The translations under genes were made by a program, and so were the position numbers. DNA of 64,000 bases from Xanthomonas boreopolis (GTDB taxonomy: Bacteria; Pseudomonadota; Gammaproteobacteria; Xanthomonadales; Xanthomonadaceae), in contig BNBA01000021.1 in NCBI GenBank assembly GCA_014654535.1, positions 1-64,000 of the forward strand, read 5' to 3'. This document shows, piece after piece, positions 1 through 14,723 of this stretch. Position 1 is the stretch's first letter. Each line of letters opens with the position of its first letter. The notes under the pieces are model-generated. The model saw nothing but the letters and a program-made list of their open reading frames with translations, was not told the origin of the DNA and made no database searches.

Positions 1-117
1 TTCGCGGGCATGGGCAAGCTGCGCATCCGTTTCGAACGCCGGATCGATATCCATCTGGCCCTGCTGTCTCTCGCCTGCTCGGTCATCTGTCTTCGCCATC
101 TTCCCGGGTTTTGTTAG
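1..117 (+). mobile_element. Transposase C-terminal fragment (IS5-like), cut by the window edge
   Basis: Frame 1 is open from the first base to a TAG at 115-117 and encodes 38 residues. They include the stretch LRIRFERRIDIHLALLSLAC, which resembles the C-terminal tail of DDE transposases of the IS5 type. The catalytic residues lie outside the window, so it is unknown whether the gene is intact. I could not fix the terminal inverted repeat; a TTAG just after the stop is only a possible IS5-type target duplication. This is the only transposase trace in the 64 kb. Confidence 0.65.
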
Positions 118-398
118 CCGCTCTTAGGACGGATTCAGTTATCCGAAACCGCACACATTTTTTGCGCCGTCGTGCCCACCCGGAGCCGGTAGCAGGCGCA
201 CGTTTCCGAGTGATTACAATGCCGGGATTCATCCCGCGAGCCAATGGCATGATGCTTCCGCTTGCGGTGGCGACGTGCGGCTGCCCCGAGTCCACGACGT
301 TTGAAGGTACGCACTTTCCCGCCCTTCATTTTCGGCATAGCATCGCGCTGCCTGCTTCCGGCGCGATCGCGCTCACCGCCCATCACTCATCCACGACG

Positions 399-770
399 AT
401 GCGCCGCCTCATGCTGATCGCGTTGCTGATCCCCGCCACCTGCGGCATCGCGCAGGCACGGCAGGATCCTGGCCACGGCAAGACAGGGAAGATCCCGGAT
501 CGGCATTGCATCGACATCGAGGTCAACGGCGAACGGGTGCGGGACTACGACTGCCTGAGCGGCTTGCTCATGCCCTCCACGGGCGACGCCGCGCGGTCGC
601 CCGCGCAGTTGCGTTCGGAGGAGATCGCAAGGCGTCCTTCGACCGCGCTGGGGCTGGCCAATCCGGAAGCCACGCGCCAGCGGATGGGCAATACCTTCGG
701 CAAGTCCACGTTGCCGCAGCGCCCGCCAACGGCACCGCCGGTGCTGCCGCCGGCGATCCGCAAACCGTGA
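399..770 (+). CDS. Small secreted hypothetical protein
   Basis: This encodes about 123 residues. I chose the ATG at 399 because it places a signal peptide (MRRLMLIALLIPATCGIAQA, cleavage near residue 20) at the N-terminus; the frame is open further upstream but encodes nothing protein-like there. The mature protein is hydrophilic, has two cysteines near residues 38 and 53, and ends in a proline-rich tail (PPTAPPVLPPAIRKP). I recognise no family. It is probably periplasmic or secreted. It lies 24 bases from the stop of the convergent TonB-like gene. Confidence 0.55.
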   Translation: MRRLMLIALLIPATCGIAQARQDPGHGKTGKIPDRHCIDIEVNGERVRDYDCLSGLLMPSTGDAARSPAQLRSEEIARRPSTALGLANPEATRQRMGNTFGKSTLPQRPPTAPPVLPPAIRKP

Positions 771-793
771 TCGCGCGCCGCCGGGCGTGAGCG

Positions 794-1246
794 TCAGCCG
801 CCGGGGGCGGCGTCCGCGTCGAAATCCGGGTTGGGCTGCAGGGTCAACTGCATCACCAGCGGCTGCGGCATGTCCTCGGGCGGCGGCTCGGGAAGCGGGC
901 TCGCCGCCAGGATCGCGCGCAGGTCGGCATCGGCCTGGACGTCGCCCAGGCTGCCGAATTCGCTGCGCTCCACCGTGCCGCGCGGGGAGATCCACAAGCG
1001 CACCACCACCGGCAACGGCGTGGCGCTTCGCGCCTGCCGTGTCTCCAGCCAGGCATGCAGGCGCGTGACCAGGTCGCCGCCGCCTTCGCTCAATCTGGCC
1101 TGCAGGGCATTCCCGGTCGTTGCCGCATAGTCGATCCAGCTCGCGGGCACGGCCTCCTCCGCCTGGGCAGCCAGCGCTCCCACCGCCAGCAAGCCTGCTG
1201 CCCATAGGCGCACACGTCGCGACAGCGACCTCGCCCATTGCCGCAT
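794..1246 (-). CDS. Exported TonB C-terminal-like protein
   Basis: This encodes about 150 residues. Start at 1246: GAGG lies five bases upstream and a signal peptide follows directly (hydrophobic LWAAGLLAVGALAAQA, cleavage before EEAVP). In-frame starts at 1306 and 1357 would bury the signal. The C-terminal half (VVVRLWISPRGTVERSEFGS, then ASPLPEPPPEDMPQPLVMQL) resembles a TonB C-terminal domain, as in small xanthomonad proteins that accompany TonB-dependent transport. There is no N-terminal membrane anchor after cleavage and no long Pro/Lys spacer, so it is not a classical TonB. It lies downstream of gcd on the same strand, 195 bases from the gcd stop. Confidence 0.55.
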   Translation of the reverse strand: MRQWARSLSRRVRLWAAGLLAVGALAAQAEEAVPASWIDYAATTGNALQARLSEGGGDLVTRLHAWLETRQARSATPLPVVVRLWISPRGTVERSEFGSLGDVQADADLRAILAASPLPEPPPEDMPQPLVMQLTLQPNPDFDADAAPGG

Positions 1247-1441
1247 CGATGCCTCGATGCGCGGAGCGACCCTCGCCTCCCCGTCCTCGTTGCCGTGCCC
1301 GTTCATGCGATGGTTCCCGTCGCGATCCTCCCAAGCTAGACGGAAGCGGACGGCCAAAAGCGCCGCGGCAAGGATCGCCTGCCGCGGATGCGCCGCGGCA
1401 GGTGCACCGGGGACCGGTCCAGCCCGGTCCTCCCCGCAGGC

Positions 1442-3988
1442 TCAGCCCTGGGGCAACGCGTAGGCGATCACGTAGTCGCCGGGCCGGGTCTCCATGAAGT
1501 GATGGCCGGCCGCGACGATCACCAGGTACTCGCGCCCATCGGCCTCGTAGACCATCGGGGTGGCCTGCCCGCCCGCGGGCAGCTTGTCGCGCCACACGGT
1601 CTCGCCGGTCCTCAGGTCGATCGCGCGGATCAGGTCGTCGGTGGCGGCGGCGATGAACACCAGGCCGCTGGCGGTGACCACCGGGCCGCCGTTGTTGGGC
1701 GTGCCGATCTGGATCGGCAGGCCGGAGCGGATGCCGAACGGACCGTTGCTGCGGGCCTCGCCGAACGGGCGGTCCCACAGGGTCTTGCCGGTCTGCAGGT
1801 CGATCGCACGGATGCCGCCGTACGGCGGCTGCTTGCACAGCAGCTTGGTGAACGGCAGGCGCCAGCCGGCGTTGACGTTGACCGCGTACGGCGTGCCGGC
1901 CTGCGGGTCGCCCGCGCCCTCCGCGCCGCCCATGTCGCCGCGCACGTCCTCGCGCGGCGCCCAGCCCAGTTCGTCGGCCTTCGCGCGCGGCACCAGAATG
2001 TTGTAGTTGGGCATGTCGTTGTAGTTGGCGACGATCACGCGCCGGGTCGGATCCACCGCCACGCTGCCCCAGTCGGAACCGCCGTTGTAGCCGGGGTATT
2101 CGATCGAATGGCGGTCGGCCTCGGGCGGCGTATAGAAGCCCTGGTAGCTCGCCTTGCGGAACTGGATCCGGCATACCAGCTGGTCGATCGGCGTGATGCC
2201 CCACATGTCGCGCTCGGTGAGGTCGGGCTTGCGCAGCGTGTGGTACAGCGAGAACAACTGCGTGGGCGAGCGCTGCTCCGGTTCCACGCCGCCCTGCGGC
2301 ACCTTGCGCTCCTCGGCCGGCGTCAGCAGCTTGCCGGTGCGGCGATCGAGGACGTACATGTCGCCCTGCTTGCTCGGCACCAGCAACGCCGGGACCGTGC
2401 CGTTGCCGGTCGGATAGTCGACCAGGCTCGCCTGCGAGCCGAAGTCGTAGTCCCATACGTCGTTGCGCACGGCCTGGAAATGCCAGGCCGGCTTGCCGGT
2501 GGCCACGTCCAGCGCCACCACCGAGGTGGCATAACGGTTCTCGATGGGCGTGCGCAGCCCGCTCCAGTAGTCCGCCGCCGAATTGCCCATCGGCAGGTAC
2601 ACCAGCCCCAGTTCGTTGTCGCCGGTGGCGGTGGTCCACATGTTCGGGGTGCCGCGCGCGTAGGTCTCGCCCTCCGGCGGCAGGCCGCTCCGATCGGGAT
2701 TGAGCATGTCCCAGGCCCAGCGCAGCTTGCCGGTCACCGCGTCGTAGCCCTGGATCACGCCCGATGGCGCGTAGCGGCGCTGTCCGTCCAGCACCTGGTG
2801 CCCGGTGACGATCACGCCGCGCACGATCGCCGGCGGCGAGGTGATCGACACGTAGCCCGGCGGGGTGTCGCCCATACCGACGGTGATGTCGACCTGGCCG
2901 TTGTCGCCGAAACCCTGGCAGGGCCTGCCGGTCTCCGCGTCGACGGCGATCAGGCGCGCGTCCAGCGTGCCTTCGATGATGCGCTTGCGGCAGGCCTGGC
3001 CGGCGGCCTCGGCCACAGGCGCCGGCTGCACCCGCGGCACCGGATCGTCCGCATTGGCGCCGCGGGCTTCGGGCACGGCACCCGGCGCGGCGGCCGCGGC
3101 CGCATCGGCGGCGGTACCGGCGGGAGGCACTTCGTAGTAGGCCACGCCGCGGCAGGCGGCGGTGTACGGGATCGACTCGTCCGCCACCTTCGGGTCGAAG
3201 CGCCAGCGCTGCTTGCCGGTGCGCGCATCGAGGGCGATCAGCTGGTTGCGCGCGGTGCACAGGTACAGGCTGTCGCCGACCTTCAGCGGCGTCGTCTCCG
3301 CGCCCCAGCGGCGCTCCGGCAGGTCGCCGGTGCGGAACTCCCAGGCCCGCTGCAGCCGGCCCACGTTGTCGAGCGTGATCTGGCCGAGCGGGCTGAAGCG
3401 TTCGGCCGCGTTGCTGCGGCCGTAGGCCGTCCAGTCGCCGTCGGCCGGCTGGTCCGAGGGCTGCACGAATCCCGCCGGCGCGCCTTGCGGGTTCGGCGAA
3501 GGCGCCGAAGCCCGCGGCTGCGGTTCCGGGAACCGGCCCTCCGGCCCGGTCACGCCGTGCGGCACGAACGCCAATGCGAACGCCACCACGAAGATCGCCG
3601 CCAGCACGCCCGCCAGGCCACGCGAGAGCGCGCGCGAAGCGGGCCGCTCCAGCCGGGGCGACAGCAGCGCCAGCACCAGCGCGAGCACCGTCACCAATCC
3701 CAGGCGCGGCACCCAGCGCCAGTAGCTGGCCCCCGATTCCCACCAGGTCCACAGCAAGGTGCCGACGAACACCGCCGCGAACCACCAGGCACCCGAGTTG
3801 CGGCCGCGCACCAACTGCACGCCCGCCACCGACATGCCGACGCCGGCCAGCAGGTAGTACCAGGAGCCGCCAAGCGCGGCCAGCCAGATCCCGCCGGCGA
3901 GCAACACCAGCCCCAGCAATCCGATCGCGATGCCGAGCAGCACCAGCGTCCAGTGCCCTGTGCGGCGGGCACGGTAGTCAACGGCCAT
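1442..3988 (-). CDS. gcd: Membrane-bound PQQ-dependent glucose dehydrogenase
   Basis: This 848-residue quinoprotein oxidises glucose to gluconolactone in the periplasm and passes electrons to ubiquinone. The N-terminal ~150 residues contain about five membrane segments (e.g. WTLVLLGIAIGLLGLVLLAG). The rest is an eight-bladed PQQ propeller, with repeated ALDxxTGKxxW motifs and segments close to E. coli Gcd (MWGITPIDQLVCRIQF, LPAGGQATPMVYEADG, GDYVIAYALPQG). An Ala/Pro-rich insertion near residues 290-330 makes it longer than E. coli Gcd (796). The ATG at 3988 has a strong GAGGAGGACAG ribosome-binding site. PQQ synthesis genes are not in the window. Confidence 0.95.
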   Translation of the reverse strand: MAVDYRARRTGHWTLVLLGIAIGLLGLVLLAGGIWLAALGGSWYYLLAGVGMSVAGVQLVRGRNSGAWWFAAVFVGTLLWTWWESGASYWRWVPRLGLVTVLALVLALLSPRLERPASRALSRGLAGVLAAIFVVAFALAFVPHGVTGPEGRFPEPQPRASAPSPNPQGAPAGFVQPSDQPADGDWTAYGRSNAAERFSPLGQITLDNVGRLQRAWEFRTGDLPERRWGAETTPLKVGDSLYLCTARNQLIALDARTGKQRWRFDPKVADESIPYTAACRGVAYYEVPPAGTAADAAAAAAPGAVPEARGANADDPVPRVQPAPVAEAAGQACRKRIIEGTLDARLIAVDAETGRPCQGFGDNGQVDITVGMGDTPPGYVSITSPPAIVRGVIVTGHQVLDGQRRYAPSGVIQGYDAVTGKLRWAWDMLNPDRSGLPPEGETYARGTPNMWTTATGDNELGLVYLPMGNSAADYWSGLRTPIENRYATSVVALDVATGKPAWHFQAVRNDVWDYDFGSQASLVDYPTGNGTVPALLVPSKQGDMYVLDRRTGKLLTPAEERKVPQGGVEPEQRSPTQLFSLYHTLRKPDLTERDMWGITPIDQLVCRIQFRKASYQGFYTPPEADRHSIEYPGYNGGSDWGSVAVDPTRRVIVANYNDMPNYNILVPRAKADELGWAPREDVRGDMGGAEGAGDPQAGTPYAVNVNAGWRLPFTKLLCKQPPYGGIRAIDLQTGKTLWDRPFGEARSNGPFGIRSGLPIQIGTPNNGGPVVTASGLVFIAAATDDLIRAIDLRTGETVWRDKLPAGGQATPMVYEADGREYLVIVAAGHHFMETRPGDYVIAYALPQG

Positions 3989-4176
3989 GCGTCTGTCCTC
4001 CTCGATGCGACATCGCCGACGGCATGCCGCCGCCGGGCGCGCACAGGGTGGCAATGCGTTTGTGAACGTCCTGCGTTCTTTCGCGCGCCGGGGTGAAGAC
4101 GCCCTCGCGCCATCCGGCGAGCCCTGCCGTGTGCAGGCAACGCGAAAGGAGGCCGCTGGCCACGGCCTGGAAAGAA

Positions 4177-4200
4177 GAACGCCGGCTTGCGCCGGCGTTC
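4177..4200 (-). terminator. Intrinsic terminator of gyrA
   Basis: A perfect 10-bp stem (GAACGCCGGC, loop of four, GCCGGCGTTC) starts 24 bases after the gyrA stop. On the minus strand it is followed by TTCTTTCC. Hairpin plus T-rich run fits a Rho-independent terminator. Confidence 0.75.
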
Positions 4201-4224
4201 TCATCGGTCATGCCACGCCCGCCC

Positions 4225-6918
<2,694 letters not shown>

Positions 6919-7011
6919 TCGGGTTCCGTAGTCTGGTTTTGCGGCGGATCGGGAGGACCTCGCGCACCAGGGCGCGAAGGCGTCCAATCCGCCGGTCGAT
7001 TCAAGCGACCG

Positions 7012-7017
7012 ATTCTA
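7012..7017 (-). promoter_or_regulatory. Possible extended -10 promoter for gyrA
   Basis: On the minus strand the sequence reads TGGTAGAAT, an extended -10 element about 94 bases upstream of the gyrA ATG. No good -35 box is visible at 16-18 bases, which is tolerable for an extended -10 promoter. It lies between the gyrA start and the repeat at 7164-7229. Confidence 0.35.
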
Positions 7018-7163
7018 CCACGACAGGCCTATCGATGCTGGCGTTTTGCCAGCCAGAAACAAGCACTTGCAGGATTTTCGGGACCGGGGCCGGATGGGCC
7101 GCCCCCGGGTTTCGGCACCGGGGCACCGGAACAGCGGCAAGCCTGCTTCGGGCCGAAGACGGT

Positions 7164-7229
7164 TGTGGGAAAGACTTGGGTCCCGACGGGCTTTACCGGC
7201 CTGCCGTCGGGACCGAAGTCCCTCCCGCA
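7164..7229. repeat. REPIN-like palindrome, family A (degenerate)
   Basis: Two inverted arms related to GTGGGAGGGACTTCAGTCCC flank a short GGGCTTTACCGG centre. Several mismatches show this copy is decayed. It lies in the 380-base gyrA/mtnA gap. It is preceded by GCGGCAAGCCTGCTTCGGG, a flank also seen next to the copies at 8447 and (inverted) 37318. I see no gene in the rest of the gap. Confidence 0.75.
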
Positions 7230-7298
7230 AAGGCCTGCAAAAAAGTCGGGGCGCTTGACAGCCCGGCCCGGGCAACGATGGCTTCCCGGATCCCGGGC

Positions 7299-8360
7299 TC
7301 AACCGAACGCCGCCCGCATCGCGGCCGCATCCGGTCGCTCGATCACCCCGCGCTCGGTCACGATCGCATCGATCAGCTCGCCCGGGGTCACGTCGAAGAC
7401 CGGGTTCCAGGCGTTGATGCCCTCGGCCACAGTGCGCACGCCGCCGACGCCGAACAGCTCGCCCGGGTCGCGCTGCTCGATCTCGATCAGGTCGCCGCTG
7501 GCGGTGCCCATGTCGACCGTCGAGGACGGCGCCACCACCATGAACCGGACGCCGTGGTGGCGCGCGGCGATCGCCAGCTGGTAGGTGCCGATCTTGTTGG
7601 CGGTGTCGCCGTTGGCGCAGATCCGGTCGGCGCCGACGATCACCCATTGCACCGCGCCGGTCTTCATCAGGTGCGAGGCGGCCGAGTCGGCGATCAGGGT
7701 GGCGTCGATGCCGTCCTGCTGCAGCTCCCACACGGTCAGCCGCGCGCCCTGCAGCCAGGGCCGGGTCTCGCCGGCGAACACCCGGCCGATGCGCTGCTGC
7801 GCCACGCCGGCGCGGATCACGCCCAGCGCGGTGCCGAAACCGGCGGTCGCCAGCGAGCCGGTGTTGCAGTGGGTCAGCACGCCGCTGCCGGGCGCGATCA
7901 GGCCGGCGCCGAGGATGCCCATGCGGCGGTTGGCGGCCAGGTCCTCGTCGGCGATGGCCTGGGCCTCGGCGGTCACCACGTCGCGCCAGTCCGCCCTCGC
8001 CTCCTGCAGCGCGCGGCGCATCCGCGCCAGCGCCCAGCCCAGGTTGACCGCGGTCGGCCGCGCGGCATTGAGCCGCTGCAGCGCCGGTTCCAGCTTCTGC
8101 AACGCCTCGGCGCCGTCGCCGGCGTCGATCGCGCGCGCGGCCAGCACCACGCCCCAGGCCGCGGCGATGCCGATCGCCGGCGCGCCGCGCACGGTGAGCG
8201 CATGGATCGCCTGCGCGACCTCGTCGCTGGTGTGGCACTGCACGTGCTCCACCACGAACGGCAGCTTGCGCTGGTCGAGCAGTTCGAGCGCGTCGCCGGT
8301 CCAGAGGATCGGGCGGATATGGTCGTAGCGGGCGTAATCGATGTGGGATTCGGTCGTCAT
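7299..8360 (-). CDS. mtnA: S-methyl-5-thioribose-1-phosphate isomerase
   Basis: This 353-residue enzyme of the methionine salvage pathway converts methylthioribose-1-phosphate to methylthioribulose-1-phosphate. It has the eIF2B-like fold signature [17 protein letters not shown] (residues ~54-70). Cys165 ([11 protein letters not shown]) and Asp245 ([19 protein letters not shown]) match the catalytic pair of the family. The ATG at 8360 begins [13 protein letters not shown]; upstream in-frame codons encode repeat-derived sequence. The gene stands alone between two REPIN-like repeats; other salvage genes are not in the window. Confidence 0.95.
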   Translation of the reverse strand: MTTESHIDYARYDHIRPILWTGDALELLDQRKLPFVVEHVQCHTSDEVAQAIHALTVRGAPAIGIAAAWGVVLAARAIDAGDGAEALQKLEPALQRLNAARPTAVNLGWALARMRRALQEARADWRDVVTAEAQAIADEDLAANRRMGILGAGLIAPGSGVLTHCNTGSLATAGFGTALGVIRAGVAQQRIGRVFAGETRPWLQGARLTVWELQQDGIDATLIADSAASHLMKTGAVQWVIVGADRICANGDTANKIGTYQLAIAARHHGVRFMVVAPSSTVDMGTASGDLIEIEQRDPGELFGVGGVRTVAEGINAWNPVFDVTPGELIDAIVTERGVIERPDAAAMRAAFG

Positions 8361-8446
8361 CGCGCCATTGTAGGCCGAAGCCGCGACCGGGGTTCCGGGA
8401 GCGGAGGCTCGGAAAAGCGACAAGCCTGCTTCGGGTCGCGTGTCGT

Positions 8447-8512
8447 TGTGGGAGGGACTTCAGTCCCGACAGGCCTTACTGGCCTGCTGTCGGGACTGAA
8501 GTCCCTCCCACA
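8447..8512. repeat. REPIN-like palindrome, family A
   Basis: A 66-base, nearly perfect inverted repeat begins TGTGGGAGGGACTTCAGTCC and ends with its reverse complement, around a GGCCTTACTGGCC-like centre. Each arm can itself form a hairpin (GGGACT-TC-AGTCCC). It sits in the 218-base gap between mtnA and the DUF3011 gene, where I see no other feature. Confidence 0.9.
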
Positions 8513-8578
8513 ACAGCCATCATGCCGAAGCGAGCCCCGCTTTACCGAGTTCCCGGTGCCGGAACCCGGTCCCGGCCT

Positions 8579-9271
8579 TCAATCGACGATGAACTCCGCC
8601 CGGCAGCCGCCGTCGACCCAGATCCCGTCGCGGCTCCAGCCCCAGTTCTTGTCCTGCACGCAGGCCGTGCCCGAGATCTGCCGGCCCAGCCGCACGCCAC
8701 GCTCGACCGAAACGCCGCACATGCGCCGGATCCGGTTCTTGGACTCGCAGGTCACCCGGCGCGGCACGTCGACGAAACCGGACCCGTCCTCGGCCCCGAT
8801 CTCGAACTCGCCGTCGCAGCCCCGCGATACCCAGATCTCGTTGCGGCGCGTGCCCCAGGTGCGGCCTTCCTTGCAGGGCCACGCCGAGCGCTGCCGCAAC
8901 AGCCGCACCGGCGCGCCGCGCAGCATGACCGGGCAGCTGGTCTGCGGCCCGTTGGACTCGCAGCGCACCACGCGCCGGGTCAGCGCGTCGCCTTGCGGCC
9001 GGATGGAACGGAATTCCGCCCGGCATCCGAGCGCGACCCAGATGCCGCCGCCGTTCGGTTCGACGTCCCACTCGCTGCCCCGGATGCAGGTGCTCTCCGA
9101 CAGCTGGCGTACCAACTGCACGCCGTTGGCCGTGTCGATCGGGCAGTGCCGCCGCTCCATGCCGCGCGATTCGCAACGGACTTGCACCGGGAGGTCTCCG
9201 TCCCCTGCGAACGCGGCTTGGGGCCACCACGACAAGCCGAGCACGCCGCAAAGAACGATGAACCGCTTCAT
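8579..9271 (-). CDS. Secreted DUF3011 family protein
   Basis: This encodes 230 residues. The ATG at 9271 gives a signal peptide (MKRFIVLCGVLGLSWWPQAA, cleavage after AFA). The mature protein has three tandem repeats of about 65 residues, each with a V-x-C-E-S start, a second Cys about ten residues on, LxRQxS, another Cys, then W...IWVxxGCxAEF. The even cysteines suggest disulfide-bonded repeats in the periplasm or outside. This pattern matches DUF3011, a family of unknown function frequent in xanthomonads. It is flanked by a REPIN-like repeat downstream and epmA upstream (gap 108 bases). Confidence 0.8.
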   Translation of the reverse strand: MKRFIVLCGVLGLSWWPQAAFAGDGDLPVQVRCESRGMERRHCPIDTANGVQLVRQLSESTCIRGSEWDVEPNGGGIWVALGCRAEFRSIRPQGDALTRRVVRCESNGPQTSCPVMLRGAPVRLLRQRSAWPCKEGRTWGTRRNEIWVSRGCDGEFEIGAEDGSGFVDVPRRVTCESKNRIRRMCGVSVERGVRLGRQISGTACVQDKNWGWSRDGIWVDGGCRAEFIVD

Positions 9272-9379
9272 CCCGCGACTCCCCCTGACAACATGAATGA
9301 TCCGGACGCACCTTCCTTGGCGCAACGATCAAAGCATCATCGCCGTGAAGAAAGCAATACGCGCCGGGTTGCGTTTCCG

Positions 9380-10338
9380 TTATGCCCGCGCGAACTCGAA
9401 CGCCAGCACGTCGGCGATGCGTGGCGTGGCGCGCATCGCCATCAGCAGGCGATCCACGCCGACGGCGACGCCGGCGCAGTCCGGCAGGTCCGGCAGCGCC
9501 TGCAGCAGCCGCTCGTCCAGCGGCAACTGCGGCAGGTTGCGCCTGGCGCGCACCCGGTTGTCGCGCTCGAAGCGCCGGCGCTGCTCGGCGGCATCGTTCA
9601 ACTCGTGGTAGCCGTTGGCGATTTCGTGAACTCCCAAGTACAGCTCGAAGCGCTCGGCCACCGGAGGATCGCCCGTGGCCGGCTCGCGGATCCTGGCCAG
9701 CGCGCACTGGCTGGCGGGCCAGTCGTGCACCACCGTGATGCGGTCGGTCGGAAAATACGGCTGGATCCGATGCGTCATCAGCAGGTCGAGCCAGTCGTCG
9801 CGCACCAGGCCTTGCGGGTCGACGCCGACCTCGCCGAGCGCGCCGCGCAATGCGTCTTCGGCCGCCACCAACGGATCCAGGCCGAGCGCATCGAGGAACA
9901 GCTGCCGGTACGTGGTGACCTGCACCGACGCCTCGCGTCCCACCAGCGCCAGCGCCTGCCGCACCAGCGCGATGGTCTCCTCGGCCAGCCGGCGGTCGTC
10001 CCAGCCGACGCGGTACCACTCCAGCATGGTGAACTCGGGATTGTGGCGGCCGCCTGCCTCGCCGTTGCGGAACACGCGGCCCAGCTCGTAGCAATCGCCG
10101 ACGCCGGCGGCGAGCAGGCGCTTGAGCGGGTATTCGGGCGAGGTGCGCAGCCAGCGCAGCGGCGAGCCGGCATCGACGTGGCCGGTGAAACGGGTCGAGA
10201 AGCTCTCGATGTTCGGCTCGGTGTTGCCGGCCTCGGACATCACCGGGGTTTCCACCTCCAGCACGCCGCGCTCGGCGAAGAACGCGCGGATCGCCGCGTT
10301 GAGGCGCGCGCGCAGGCGCAGCTTGTCGAGCAGGGACA

Positions 10339-10339
<1 letters not shown>
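9380..10339 (-). CDS. epmA: Elongation factor P--(R)-beta-lysine ligase (EpmA)
   Basis: This 319-residue protein is a truncated class II lysyl-tRNA-synthetase paralogue. Members attach (R)-beta-lysine to a conserved lysine of EF-P, which relieves ribosome stalling at polyproline. Motif 2 (VFRNGEAGGRHNPEFTMLEW) and motif 3 (GVAVGVDRLLMA) are intact. The N-terminal anticodon-binding domain of LysRS is absent, as expected (E. coli EpmA 325 residues). The start overlaps the stop of the upstream acetyltransferase gene by one base, so the two are probably co-transcribed. EF-P and EpmB are not in the window. Confidence 0.93.
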
Positions 10340-13319
<2,980 letters not shown>

Positions 13320-13385
13320 CTATCGGGCATGGCGCGAAGGCGACATGCGGTCATGCGCCCCCCGTAATCCACAGGCGCTTTTTTT

Positions 13386-13507
13386 GTGGGAGCAGCTTCA
13401 GCCGCGATGGGGCGTTCGGCTTCGTGCAGCTCCCTCTGCAACAGCCCGCACATTCATGTGCAGGGGTTCAGATGGGAAAGCCTCATCGCGGCTGAAGCCG
13501 CTCCCAC
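13386..13507. repeat. REPIN-like palindrome, family B, with long spacer
   Basis: Arm 1 at 13386-13410 (GTGGGAGCAGCTTCAGCCGC...) and its inverted partner at 13484-13507 are separated by about 73 bases. Each arm can fold on itself around CTTCAG. It occupies most of the gap between ligA and the aminotransferase gene, and nothing else is recognisable there. Confidence 0.85.
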
Positions 13508-13572
13508 GAAAAGCCGCGCCTCCGGAAAACCTGGACGGATTTAAGATTGCACGAATCTCCAAGGAGCCTTCC

Positions 13573-14685
13573 GTGTCCCAGCCCGTCTCGCGCCGCTCGT
13601 TCCTGCAACTGGCCTCTTCCGGCCTGGCCGTCTCCGCGCTCGGTGCCGGCGAGGCGGCCGCACGTGCGACCCGGATGCCGGCGATCGCTCCCGCCCCGGC
13701 CGCCGGCCCGGTCTACCTGAACTTCAACGAATGCCCGCTCGGCCCCGCGCCGGCGGCGCAGGACGCCGCCACCCGGATCGTGGCCCGCTCCGGACGCTAC
13801 CTGTTCGACATGGCCCGGGAGCTGGCCGGGCAGATGGCCGAGATCGAGCGGTTGCCCGCGGACCACCTCGCCCTGTACCCGGGGTCCAGCGACCCGCTCA
13901 ATCGCTGCGGCGCGCTGTTCACCTCTGCCAAGGCCGGCGTGGTGGTGGCCGACCCGACCTTCGAGGCGGTGGCCGAGGTCGCCGCGGCCCAGGGCGCCCC
14001 GGTGCATCGCGTGCCCCTGCGCGCCGACGGCGCCCACGACGTGCGGGCGATGGCCGGGGCCGCGCGCGACGCCGGGCTGATCTATCTCTGCAACCCCAAC
14101 AATCCGACCGGCTCGATCACCCCGCGCGCGGACATCGAGTGGCTGCTGGCGAACAAGCCCGCTTCCGCGGTGCTGCTGGTGGACGAGGCCTACATCCACT
14201 ACAGCGAGGAAGCCTCGGTGGCGCCACTGGTGCGCGAGCGCCAGGACCTGGTGGTGCTGCGCACGTTCTCCAAGCTGTACGGCATGGCCGGCCTGCGGCT
14301 GGGCGCGGCGATGGCCGCGCCGGTCCTGCTCGAACGCCTGGAAAGACTCGGCGGCAACCCGTTGGCGGTGACCGCGATGGCCGCCGGCATGGCCAGCCTG
14401 CGCGATCCGCAGCTGGTGCCGCAGCGCCGCGCGGAGAACGCCCGCATCCGCCAGGCCACCATCGCCTGGCTGGAGGAACAGGGCTACGCCTGCCTGCCCT
14501 CGCAGTCCAACTGCTTCATGGTCGATGTCAAGCGCGACGGCAAGGCGTTCGCGCAGGCGATGCAGCGGCAAGGCGTGCTGGTCGGCCGCAGCTGGCCGGT
14601 ATGGCCGGAGTGCGTGCGCATCACCGTCGGCACCGAGGCGGAGATGCTCAGGTTCCGCGAGGCGTTCCTGGCGGTGCGCCGCTGA
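13573..14685 (+). CDS. Tat-exported HisC-like class I/II aminotransferase
   Basis: This encodes 370 residues. The GTG start at 13573 has AAGGAG seven bases upstream. The N-terminus is a twin-arginine signal (SRRSFLQLASSGLAVSALGA), predicting export in folded form. The body is a fold-type I PLP enzyme close to histidinol-phosphate aminotransferase: NPNNPTGSITP, LLVDEAYIHYSEE, and the Schiff-base lysine in TFSKLYGMAGLRLG. Histidine synthesis is cytoplasmic, so a periplasmic role is likelier but unknown. It lies on the opposite strand between ligA and zipA. Confidence 0.88.
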   Translation: MSQPVSRRSFLQLASSGLAVSALGAGEAAARATRMPAIAPAPAAGPVYLNFNECPLGPAPAAQDAATRIVARSGRYLFDMARELAGQMAEIERLPADHLALYPGSSDPLNRCGALFTSAKAGVVVADPTFEAVAEVAAAQGAPVHRVPLRADGAHDVRAMAGAARDAGLIYLCNPNNPTGSITPRADIEWLLANKPASAVLLVDEAYIHYSEEASVAPLVRERQDLVVLRTFSKLYGMAGLRLGAAMAAPVLLERLERLGGNPLAVTAMAAGMASLRDPQLVPQRRAENARIRQATIAWLEEQGYACLPSQSNCFMVDVKRDGKAFAQAMQRQGVLVGRSWPVWPECVRITVGTEAEMLRFREAFLAVRR

Positions 14686-14723
14686 CGCGCTGGTAGCGCC
14701 GGCCGGCCGCCGCTACCAGCGCG
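14686..14723. terminator. Convergent hairpin between aminotransferase and zipA genes
   Basis: A perfect 13-bp stem (CGCGCTGGTAGCG and its complement) encloses a 12-base loop between two convergent genes; the zipA stop lies inside the distal arm. No T-run follows on either strand, so termination is inferred from position and stem strength only. Confidence 0.5.

Noticed and set aside
1-398. Exact right end of the insertion sequence
   Set aside because: The left end is outside the window, so no inverted-repeat pair can be compared. TTAG near 105-130 is too short to prove a target duplication.
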